From: Flavobacterium sp.
GTDB taxonomy: Bacteria; Bacteroidota; Bacteroidia; Flavobacteriales; Flavobacteriaceae
Assembly: GCA_012032075.1 (NCBI GenBank)
Contig: JAAURU010000187.1
Location: 1-7,204 of the forward strand
Direction: 5' to 3'
Length of the DNA: 7,204 bases
Below, piece by piece: positions 1-6,105 of the stretch (positions are counted from its first letter, which is position 1; every line of letters begins with the position of its first letter). The notes beneath the pieces were generated by a model. It ran no database searches. It was not told the DNA's origin and saw only the letters and a program-made list of their open reading frames with translations. The translations under genes were made by a program, and so were the position numbers.

Positions 1-108
1 TATTTAAATAAAAATCCATTACATTCAATTAAAATGCATCGTGTTCGTTTAGCACCTAAATATTTTTTTTATAAAAGTCATTTCTATGTCTATTTTAAAA
101 ATGTAAAT

Positions 109-1689
109 CTATAAAATATAATCGGTATTAATGAAATTACTTTTTTTACTATCTAATAATTCTTGTAAGATAGCATTATTATAGTCGTTATCTTTTGAGG
201 CTACGAATGTTCGAATAGAGAACGAGCGTAAGGCATCGTGAATACTTAGTGTTCCTACTGCTGAATCTTTCCTTCCTGTGAATGGGAAAACATCTGGTCC
301 TCTTTGACAGGAACTATTTAAGTTTACTCTACATACTAAATTTACTAAAACGTCAATTAAAGGAGCAACAGTTTTAATATCTTTACCAAAAAGGCTTACT
401 TGTTGTCCATAATCTGAAGCTGCCATATCGTCTAATGGTTCTTGTATGTTTTTGAAAGTTAAAATAGGTACGACTGGTCCAAATTGTTCTTCGTGATAGA
501 CTCTCATTTTTTTGTTTATTGGGAATAAAACGGCTGGAAAAATGTAATTATCCATGCGTTCTCCTCCTCTTTTATTAATTACTGAAGCACCATTGGCTTT
601 GGCATCATCAATTAATTCTTGAATATAATCGGATTTGTTTGGTTCTGGTAATGGAGTTAAGAACACGTTTTCTTCCCATGGATTTCCAAATTTCAGTGCA
701 TCGACTTTTTCTGTAAATCTTTTGTTGAATTCAGCAGCAATCGATTCGTGAACGTAAATGATTTTCAAAGCCGTACATCTTTGTCCGTTAAAAGAAAGTG
801 AGCCTGAGATACATTCGGAAACGGCTAAATCTAAATTAGCATCTGGTAATATAATCGCTGGGTTTTTGGCTTCCAAGCCTAATATTAAACGTAATTTGTT
901 TTTATTAGGATGCAAATCTTGTAAAGCAATAGCCGATTTACTGTTTCCAATTAAAGATAAAACCGTTATTAAACCTGATTTCATAATAGGTGCTGCTACT
1001 TCTCTACCTCTACCATATAATATGTTGATAACTCCTTTTGGGAACGAGCTTTGAAACGCTTTTAGTAAAGGAGATAGTAGTAAAACTCCAAATTTTGCTG
1101 GTTTAAACAAAACGGTGTTTCCCATTATTATTGCTGGAATTAATAGTGAAAAAGTTTCATTTAAAGGATAATTATAAGGCCCTAAACACAAGACAACTCC
1201 AAGCGGACTTCGTTTAATCATCGCATTTATTCCTTGAACTTTATTAAAACGATTTCCTTCTTGGTTTAAATCTTTGTATCCTTGAATTGTATCTTCAATG
1301 TATTCGACTGTTCTATCGAATTCTTTTTGACTATCAGGTAAAGTTTTTCCAATTTCCCACATCAATAGATTTACTACCTCAGTTCTTGTTTCCTTCATTT
1401 GAGTTACAAAATTTTCCATGCATTTAATACGATCTTGTACCTTCATAGTAGGCCAATCGCCTTGACCATTGTTATAGGCTTTTACTGAGGAATCTAATGC
1501 TTCTAAAGCGGCTACTTCGGTCATATTTGGTACTGATCCTAAAAGCGTAGGCACATAATTATCAGTGCTGGAAATACTTGAAATAACGGGTGCCATATCG
1601 CCTTCCCAAATTTTTAATTCACCATCTACTAAATACTCTTTTTGTTGTAACAACTCCTCTATTATTATGTTTTGTGGAATAGCTTTCAT
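109..1689 (-). CDS. gapN: NADP-dependent glyceraldehyde-3-phosphate dehydrogenase (non-phosphorylating, GapN-like ALDH)
   Basis: A 526-residue aldehyde dehydrogenase superfamily protein, best matched to the non-phosphorylating GAPDH branch. That branch oxidises glyceraldehyde-3-phosphate directly to 3-phosphoglycerate, making NADPH and bypassing the ATP-yielding step; it is cytosolic. Visible ALDH motifs are PYNYP (171-175, with oxyanion-hole Asn173), FKPA (195-198, cofactor-binding Lys196), GQRC with catalytic Cys305, EEQFGP (400-405) and a C-terminal PFTGRKDS block (468-475). The canonical ELGGK motif is replaced by GLEAK (271-275), so the usual general-base position holds Gly271 and a Glu lies two residues later. 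The ATG at 1689 follows an A-rich leader without Shine-Dalgarno; the stop is TAG. It stands alone, divergent from the nuclease gene. Class assignment is firm; substrate is inferred from family resemblance. Confidence 0.85.
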   Translation of the reverse strand: MKAIPQNIIIEELLQQKEYLVDGELKIWEGDMAPVISSISSTDNYVPTLLGSVPNMTEVAALEALDSSVKAYNNGQGDWPTMKVQDRIKCMENFVTQMKETRTEVVNLLMWEIGKTLPDSQKEFDRTVEYIEDTIQGYKDLNQEGNRFNKVQGINAMIKRSPLGVVLCLGPYNYPLNETFSLLIPAIIMGNTVLFKPAKFGVLLLSPLLKAFQSSFPKGVINILYGRGREVAAPIMKSGLITVLSLIGNSKSAIALQDLHPNKNKLRLILGLEAKNPAIILPDANLDLAVSECISGSLSFNGQRCTALKIIYVHESIAAEFNKRFTEKVDALKFGNPWEENVFLTPLPEPNKSDYIQELIDDAKANGASVINKRGGERMDNYIFPAVLFPINKKMRVYHEEQFGPVVPILTFKNIQEPLDDMAASDYGQQVSLFGKDIKTVAPLIDVLVNLVCRVNLNSSCQRGPDVFPFTGRKDSAVGTLSIHDALRSFSIRTFVASKDNDYNNAILQELLDSKKSNFINTDYIL

Positions 1690-2060
1690 GTTGTTTAAGT
1701 TTCAATTTTATTATTACAATTCAATTTATTTATTAAAGCCTTGTATAAAAGTCTTATTATTTTGGCTAACAAACAAATATTTAAAGCACAAAGTAGTTTA
1801 TATAATAAAATATTATTGATTTGTTAAAAATCAGCATTTTATCAAACGTTTTCGTTGGGAAAATGAATTTTTACTTTTATAAAATTAATCATTTTTAGTA
1901 TTAATGGATATAGCTCTTTTTTTAATAAAAGTTGATTTTTTGGAAATAGAATAATCTCTTTGGTAATATAAAACTAAATTAACTATCCATCTCTTAACCA
2001 TTACATAATAATTTAATAATAAAAACAAATAGCATAAACCTGTAACTTTAGTTCCACAAA
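1690..2060. other. Divergent intergenic region between gapN and the nuclease gene
   Basis: About 370 AT-rich bases with no credible gene. They must hold the promoters of both flanking, divergently read genes, but I find no full TTTG-N19-TAnnTTTG match on either strand. The nearest -7 match for the nuclease is TAACTTTA at 2043-2050 (seven of eight positions), without a -33 box at the right distance. If it is used, transcription would start near 2057, placing the ACAA tract at the very beginning of the transcript. The latter is inference. Confidence 0.4.
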
Positions 2061-2092
2061 ACAAACAAACAAACAAACAAACAAACAAACAA
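2061..2092 (+). repeat. (ACAA)8 tetranucleotide repeat in the nuclease leader
   Basis: Eight perfect, uninterrupted ACAA units (32 bp), bordered by imperfect units (ACAAA before, AAACAAC after). The tract ends seven bases before the ATG of the lipoprotein nuclease. Tetranucleotide tracts of this kind change length by slipped-strand mispairing and drive phase variation in other bacteria. Here a change would alter leader length and the adenine-rich ribosome-loading region rather than the reading frame. The repeat is directly visible; the regulatory role is inference. Confidence 0.9.
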
Positions 2093-2099
2093 AAACAAC

Positions 2100-3512
2100 A
2101 TGAAAATTTTAAAAATTAGACCTCTGGTCGCACTATCGCTTTTTATTTTTATCTTAAGTTGTAATGATTTTGACGACGAACAAGTCAATGATTTCAACAA
2201 CAATTCACCTATAACTGTTACTGAAGAAATTCCAGCTGAAATTAACTTATATGACAACGAAGGACCACACGAACATAATTTTAGTCCAGTTGCAAGAACA
2301 AACAGTTTTACCGAAACATTTGAAAGTGGAACAAAAACAAGTTATGCAAATGGAAGTGTAAATCTATCTTCTGGAACTTGGTTCTTTGCTAATGCATTAC
2401 TAGGAGATTTAACAAATGATCGTAAATTTGGATCAAAAGCTGCTCGAATTACTGGTACAAGTTCCTATATAATAATGTCATTTAATATGGATTTTGGTGC
2501 AGAAACCATTTTAATTCGTCATGCAAAATATGGGTCAGACAGCGACTCAGCCTGGAGACTAATCGCTTCTTATGATGATGGAGCTAACTGGAGTTTTGTT
2601 GGGAATACCATAACGACAAATTCCACAACATTAAACACCGTTTCTATAACATTAAATGAAAGAAGAGCAGTAAGATATGGAATATACAAAACAGATGGAA
2701 CAGGAAGAATAAACATTGATAATATAGAAATCAAAACTTCAGGAAGCAACTCCTCAGTAGCTACTAGAGATAGCAACTTAACTTTTGGAAATCCATCTGA
2801 TGCCAGTACTTCGAATGCCAATTATTTTTTATCGAGAAGTCAGTACACTTTATCCTATAATAATAACAGAGGAACTTCAAACTGGGTAAGTTGGCATTTA
2901 AGTAGCGCATGGACAGGTTCAACACCAAGATGCGATTGCTTTAAATCTGATACTGCTTTACCAAGTAATTTTTATAGTCCTGATACCAATGACTATGTAG
3001 GTTCTGGTTTTGATAGAGGACATTTATGTGCATCGGCAGATAGAAATGGCAACACAACCGACAATGAAGCTACTTATTTTACAAGTAATATTGCTCCACA
3101 AGCACCAGATAACAATCAGAAATCATGGGCAGATTTTGAAATTTATTTACGTTCGTTAACGGCTGCCGGTAATGAAGTACACATTATAGCTGGAGTTGCA
3201 GGTAGTGGAGGAACTGGCAGTAATGGAGCGGCAACTACTATTTCAAATAGCAGAATAACCGTTCCCGATTCTTTCTGGAAAGTGGCTCTTATTTTACCAA
3301 ATGGATCAAACGACATCACTAGAGTTACTACTAGCACAAGAGTAATTGCCATTAATGTTCCAAATGATCAAGGTATAAGCACCAGCTGGACTTCTTTTAG
3401 AACTTCTGTTAATGCAATAGAAGCGCTCACAGGTTATGATTTACTTGAAAATATAAGCGACTCAGTTGAAAATGTAATAGAAGCTAGAGTTGATAATGGC
3501 CCTTCTAATTGA
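2100..3512 (+). CDS. Lipoprotein DNA/RNA non-specific endonuclease (beta-beta-alpha metal, NUC1 family)
   Basis: A 470-residue exported nuclease expected to cleave DNA and RNA non-specifically outside the cytoplasm. Residues 1-21 form a lipoprotein signal with lipobox ILSC (lipidated Cys21), followed by acidic NDFDDE, resembling the acidic export tags of surface lipoproteins in this phylum. Residues about 68-212 form a beta-rich, probably jelly-roll domain (GTKTSYANG, HAKYGSDS, IDNIEI), and about 240-460 the nuclease. DRGH (305-308) supplies catalytic His308; Asn339, Trp343 and Glu347 match the spacing N-x3-W-x3-E that holds Mg in Serratia nuclease. The usual Pro after DRGHxx is Ala311, and Cys278, Cys280 and Cys310 could form a disulfide. 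There is no type IX secretion tail. The ATG at 2100 is the first in frame and starts the signal peptide. It may be nutritional (phosphate or nucleotide scavenging) or degrade extracellular DNA. Confidence 0.9.
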   Translation: MKILKIRPLVALSLFIFILSCNDFDDEQVNDFNNNSPITVTEEIPAEINLYDNEGPHEHNFSPVARTNSFTETFESGTKTSYANGSVNLSSGTWFFANALLGDLTNDRKFGSKAARITGTSSYIIMSFNMDFGAETILIRHAKYGSDSDSAWRLIASYDDGANWSFVGNTITTNSTTLNTVSITLNERRAVRYGIYKTDGTGRINIDNIEIKTSGSNSSVATRDSNLTFGNPSDASTSNANYFLSRSQYTLSYNNNRGTSNWVSWHLSSAWTGSTPRCDCFKSDTALPSNFYSPDTNDYVGSGFDRGHLCASADRNGNTTDNEATYFTSNIAPQAPDNNQKSWADFEIYLRSLTAAGNEVHIIAGVAGSGGTGSNGAATTISNSRITVPDSFWKVALILPNGSNDITRVTTSTRVIAINVPNDQGISTSWTSFRTSVNAIEALTGYDLLENISDSVENVIEARVDNGPSN

Positions 3513-3579
3513 ATTAATCAGTTGGTAAACTAATAAAAACGTTTTTACAAAATTAAGAGATAATAAAATATTTAAAACA

Positions 3580-3609
3580 AAAAAAGGAAAGCTTTCGCTT
3601 TCCTTTTTT
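3580..3609. terminator. Bidirectional intrinsic terminator between nuclease gene and tRNA-Thr
   Basis: A perfect 13-bp inverted repeat: GGAAAGC (3586-3592) and GCTTTCC (3597-3603) form a GC-containing core with a TTTC loop. It is extended by A6 on the left and T6 on the right, so both strands read as hairpin plus U-tract. It lies 67 bp after the nuclease stop and 9 bp after the tRNA 3' end on the other strand, so it can end both convergent transcripts. Confidence 0.9.
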
Positions 3610-3617
3610 ATATTTAG

Positions 3618-3691
3618 AGCCGATAGAGGGACTCGAACCCACGACCTGCTGATTACAAATCAGCTGCTCTAGCCAGCTGAGCTACATCGGC
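3618..3691 (-). tRNA. tRNA-Thr (anticodon UGU)
   Basis: A complete cloverleaf on the minus strand. The acceptor pairs GCCGATG with TATCGGC (one G-U pair), the D arm is GCTC/GAGC, and the anticodon stem GCTGA/TCAGC encloses loop TTTGTAA with anticodon TGT, decoding ACA. The T loop is TTCGAGT. CCA is not encoded and the discriminator base is U. The T stem GTGGG/CCCTC has a U-U mismatch at its second pair (positions 50 and 64). It is transcribed from its own consensus promoter 16 bp upstream and faces the nuclease gene. Confidence 0.97.
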
Positions 3692-3706
3692 ATCTTAATT
3701 GCGGTG

Positions 3707-3737
3707 CAAATATATATTTCATTTTTATATTTGCAAA
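3707..3737 (-). promoter_or_regulatory. Consensus Bacteroidota promoter for tRNA-Thr
   Basis: On the minus strand TTTG (3734-3737) is followed by a 19-base spacer and TATATTTG (3707-3714). This is an exact match to the TTTG / TAnnTTTG promoter read by the primary sigma factor of Bacteroidota. Transcription would begin about 6-10 bases before the tRNA 5' end at 3691. The two boxes lie inside an inverted repeat (TGCAAATATA at 3705-3714 and TATATTTGCA at 3726-3735, flanked by AATTGCGG and CCGCAATT). Confidence 0.85.
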
Positions 3738-3765
3738 AAAAACCGCAATTTTTTTATCATTTTTT

Positions 3766-4035
3766 TTAGTTCAATCCGTTAATTTTTTCAACTATTTGAT
3801 TTGCAGTCGCTTCATATTCTTTACGAATTTGTTTAAAATGAGCTTTTTTATTAGCAACATCTTTTTGGTTTATTTTTGTTACTAATGCATCGTAGTTGTC
3901 ATAAATCTCTTCAATAATTGCATCAGTAGTTTCTGTTGGTTTTCCACCATTTGTCAATTCCCACACATATACAATGTTTACTAAATCACCTAAAACATAG
4001 TTGATTTCTTTTTTCAAGTTTTTAACGCTTGCCAT
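3766..4035 (-). CDS. Conserved-looking small helical protein of unknown function
   Basis: An 89-residue protein I cannot assign to a named family, though its start (MASVKNLKKEINYVLGD) looks like a short hypothetical protein seen repeatedly in Flavobacteriaceae. It is soluble, with no signal peptide, membrane segment, cysteine or obvious catalytic motif. The composition is rich in Lys, Glu, Asn and Ile, and the whole length looks alpha-helical: a helix at about 4-27, a break at NGGKP, then two long amphipathic helices (about 36-58 and 62-87). A small helical bundle or protein-binding role is conceivable but unproven. The ATG at 4035 has a perfect -7 box 24 bp upstream, supporting this start. 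It is read alone, between manA and tRNA-Thr, all on the same strand. Confidence 0.75.
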   Translation of the reverse strand: MASVKNLKKEINYVLGDLVNIVYVWELTNGGKPTETTDAIIEEIYDNYDALVTKINQKDVANKKAHFKQIRKEYEATANQIVEKINGLN

Positions 4036-4059
4036 TTTTTATTTATTTAAAATTTGATG

Positions 4060-4067
4060 CAAAATTA
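4060..4067 (-). promoter_or_regulatory. -7 box for the 89-residue hypothetical gene
   Basis: TAATTTTG on the minus strand matches TAnnTTTG exactly, 24 bp before the ATG, giving a leader of about 20 nt. No TTTG is found 19-21 bp further upstream, so the promoter is only half supported. It overlaps the intergenic space just after the original manA stop at 4093. Confidence 0.5.
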
Positions 4068-4092
4068 AACAATATATTCTAATGATTTTGAA

Positions 4093-5053
4093 TTAAATAG
4101 AAATTTCTAATAAGGTTGCTTTTCCAGCTAGTTTAAGATATTCGGTAGTAGCTGGTATAAGTACTGTATCTCCTTTTTTAAAAGAGTAGGCATCATGTTC
4201 GTAAAAAAGCTCATAATTCCCTTCTGTACACATTAAAACTGTGAATGCATCATTTTTCTTTTCCCAAGACACTTCTCCTTTTTAAAGGAATTAAATTAGT
4301 TTTAAAATAAGGACAATCTACCAAAACATTAGATTGATTTTTGATGGAAGTATAAGCCACTTTCGAATTAGTTTTCTTAAAATTGATGGCATCTAATGCT
4401 AAATCGGTGTGTAATTCTCTACTATTTCCGTTCTCATCTACTCTATCCCAATCGTAAATACGATAGGTAATATCGCTTGTTTGCTGGATTTCTGCAATTA
4501 AAACTCCTTCTCCTATGGCATGAATAGTTCCTGTTTCTAGAAAAAACACATCTCCTTTTTTAACTGGAATCTCGTTAAGAATCGAAACCAAAGATTTGTC
4601 TTCAATATGTTTTATAAAATCTTCTTTATTGGATTCCTTTTTAAAACCTACTACTAAACGTGCATTTTCATCGGCTTGCATAACATACCACATTTCGGTT
4701 TTACCAAAAGAATTGTGTCTTTTTTTAGCCAATTCATCATTTGGATGTAATTGAATAGACAAATCCTTATGTGCATCAATAAATTTAAATAGCAATGGGA
4801 ATTTTTTCCCAAAACGTTCAATAACACTCTTGCCTAAAAATTCATTTGGACACAAATCGATTAAATCAGTAATGCTTTTTCCTTTTAAAGGACCATTATT
4901 TATAATGCTAATTTGAGAAGGAACAGTTGATAATTCCCAACTTTCACCTATATTTTCTGATGTAAATGTTTTGTTTAACTCTGTTTTTAATTTGGTACCA
5001 CCCCAAATGCGCTCTTTAAAAATAGGTTCAAATATTAATGGGTAAAGTTTCAT
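4093..5053 (-). pseudogene. manA: Class I mannose-6-phosphate isomerase, frameshifted near the C-terminus
   Basis: ManA interconverts mannose-6-phosphate and fructose-6-phosphate, linking glycolysis to GDP-mannose for surface glycans. The first frame (5053 to 4250) gives 267 residues with the RIWGG start block (15-19), zinc ligands Gln101, His103, Glu120 and His178, and active-site Arg198. It then reads IPLKRRSVLGKEK and stops. The missing C-terminal cupin continues in another frame (DAFTVLMCTEGNYE to GKATLLEISI, stop 4093-4095). Removing one A from the A5 run complementary to 4279-4283 restores IPLKGEVSWEKKND and a 319-residue protein, the normal length for this short type. A second, less likely slip site is the run at 4253-4257. 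The cause may be real inactivation, slippage that makes both forms, or a read error. The truncated product keeps the metal site but loses the closing strands. Confidence 0.88.
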
Positions 5054-5169
5054 ACTTTCAATGTTTACAGTACAAATATGCGGAAATTATAGCAGTATAA
5101 ATGTATTTTTCGACGAATTAATCATTTTGAATGATGATTGTTTAAATAATATCGTTCAGTTGAACTTTC

Positions 5170-5625
5170 TTATTTCATTTCTCTAATAGTTTTCAAAGCT
5201 ACAGGAATATGATTTGTTGCTCTCATACTATTAAAAATTGAAACTATTTTTCCTTCTTTATCAATTATATAGGTAACTCTTCCAGGAATCAAGCCTAATA
5301 GATTAGTGGGAACGTTAAATAAATTTCTAATCGTTTTATCTTTATCAGATAATAAAATAAAAGGTAAATTGTATTTCTTAGCAAATTTCACATGCGATTT
5401 TTCCGAATCTCCACTTACTCCTATTACCTCTGCTCCTAAATCTTTAAAATCCTGATATTCATCTCTAAAACTACATGCTTGAGCTGTGCATCCTGGAGTA
5501 TCATCTTTTGGATAAAAATAAATTACTGTTGGTTTACCTACATTTTCACTCCAATTAAAAACAGTTCCATCTTGGGTTTTTGCTGAAAAATTTGGAACTA
5601 CATCTCCTTCTTTTAATCCTGCCAT
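5170..5625 (-). CDS. bcp: Thioredoxin-dependent thiol peroxidase, Bcp/PrxQ-type peroxiredoxin
   Basis: A 151-residue cytosolic peroxiredoxin that reduces hydrogen peroxide and organic hydroperoxides using thioredoxin. The active site is YPKDDTPGCTAQAC: peroxidatic Cys46 in the PxxxTxxC context, with resolving Cys51 five residues later, the atypical two-cysteine arrangement of Bcp/PrxQ. Arg116 in the LIPGR-VTY segment is the conserved active-site arginine. The length is normal for the family. Its ATG begins one base after the stop of the upstream PTPS/QueD gene. The last codons of that gene supply AAGGA seven bases before the ATG, an unusually good Shine-Dalgarno for this phylum, so translation is probably coupled. 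116 bp separate it from manA downstream, without a convincing terminator. Confidence 0.95.
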   Translation of the reverse strand: MAGLKEGDVVPNFSAKTQDGTVFNWSENVGKPTVIYFYPKDDTPGCTAQACSFRDEYQDFKDLGAEVIGVSGDSEKSHVKFAKKYNLPFILLSDKDKTIRNLFNVPTNLLGLIPGRVTYIIDKEGKIVSIFNSMRATNHIPVALKTIREMK

Positions 5626-5626
5626 T

Positions 5627-6037
5627 TTAATTTCCTTTATAGGTTACAAAATTTCTTGGTGTTTCATATAAAACAACCTCTAATTCCATTTTAGAATCTA
5701 TGTGCTCTCTAAGTTTGTTCCAAATAACAACCGCAATATTTTCTGCTGTTGGGTTCAAATCTTTAAAATCGGGAACATCTAGGTTTAAATTTTTATGATC
5801 GAAAGCATTCTCAATATGCTCTTTAATTAAATCTGATAAAATTTTGACATCAATAACAAAACCTGTTTCTTGATTGATATCTCCAGTAACACTTACTATT
5901 AATTCGTAATTATGTCCGTGATAATTTGGATTATTGCATTTGCCAAAGACTTTGTTGTTCATTTCATTTGACCAATCCTTGCGATACAATCGATGTGCTG
6001 CGTTGAAATGAGCTTTTCTAGAAACCGTTACTTGCAT
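5627..6037 (-). CDS. queD: 6-pyruvoyl/6-carboxy-tetrahydropterin synthase family enzyme
   Basis: A 136-residue zinc enzyme acting on 7,8-dihydroneopterin triphosphate. His15 (FNAAH), His40 and His42 (YHGHNY) bind zinc; Cys34 is the catalytic cysteine, and Asp80-His81 (DHKNLN) and Glu125 (YET) complete the active site. Bacterial homologues are usually annotated as QueD, making carboxytetrahydropterin for queuosine. However, the motif here is C-x5-HGHNY (FGKCNNPNYHGHNY), as in mammalian 6-pyruvoyltetrahydropterin synthase, whereas E. coli QueD has C-x3-HGH. The DHKNLN, TAENIAV-IW and Y-G tail also read like the biopterin enzyme. Both activities remain possible, so the symbol is provisional. It lies 68 bp after idi and one base before bcp. 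The ATG lies inside the last unit of a heptamer repeat, with no Shine-Dalgarno. Confidence 0.88.
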   Translation of the reverse strand: MQVTVSRKAHFNAAHRLYRKDWSNEMNNKVFGKCNNPNYHGHNYELIVSVTGDINQETGFVIDVKILSDLIKEHIENAFDHKNLNLDVPDFKDLNPTAENIAVVIWNKLREHIDSKMELEVVLYETPRNFVTYKGN

Positions 6038-6063
6038 TAGAAATTTGAAGTTAGAAATTAGAA
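6036..6063. repeat. Four-unit degenerate heptanucleotide repeat at the PTPS/QueD start
   Basis: On the plus strand four adjacent 7-mers read ATTAGAA, ATTTGAA, GTTAGAA, ATTAGAA (minus strand TTCTAAT-type units). The first plus-strand unit overlaps the ATG (TTCTAATG on the coding strand). Related GAAATTT/GGAATTT words continue to about 6105, filling the whole idi-queD gap. It looks like a decayed tandem array rather than random AT-rich sequence. Confidence 0.65.
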
Positions 6064-6105
6064 TTTAAAAAATATGGTCGAAATTTGGAATTTGGTTCTT
6101 TGAAT

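Noticed and set aside
34..114. 26-codon plus-strand frame before the gapN stop.
   Set aside because: Short, AT-driven, no recognisable features or promoter; the first 108 bases show no supported gene or terminator.
758..1054. 98-codon plus-strand open frame inside gapN.
   Set aside because: It is antisense to a conserved ALDH coding region, including the catalytic cysteine segment, and resembles no protein.
1885..2257. Minus-strand open frames reading through the ACAA tract (FVCLFVCLF-type peptides).
   Set aside because: They are translations of the simple repeat and the antisense of the nuclease signal region; no family resemblance and no promoter.
2570..3352. Two minus-strand open frames inside the nuclease gene (2570-2821 and 3143-3352).
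   Set aside because: Antisense shadows of the nuclease domain and its N-terminal domain.
3697..3755. The inverted repeat plus T7 read on the plus strand as an intrinsic terminator.
   Set aside because: No plus-strand gene ends upstream of it (the nuclease already has a strong terminator), and the arms are better explained as the tRNA promoter; seven unpaired A residues weaken the stem.
5070..5077. CATATTTG as a manA -7 box.
   Set aside because: One mismatch in the essential TA and no -33 box; in AT-rich DNA this is expected by chance.
5121..5165. Small dyads between bcp and manA (ATCATT/AATGAT at 5121-5135, GTTCA/TGAAC at 5154-5165) as a bcp terminator.
   Set aside because: Stems of only 5-6 bp, low GC and no following U-tract on the minus strand.
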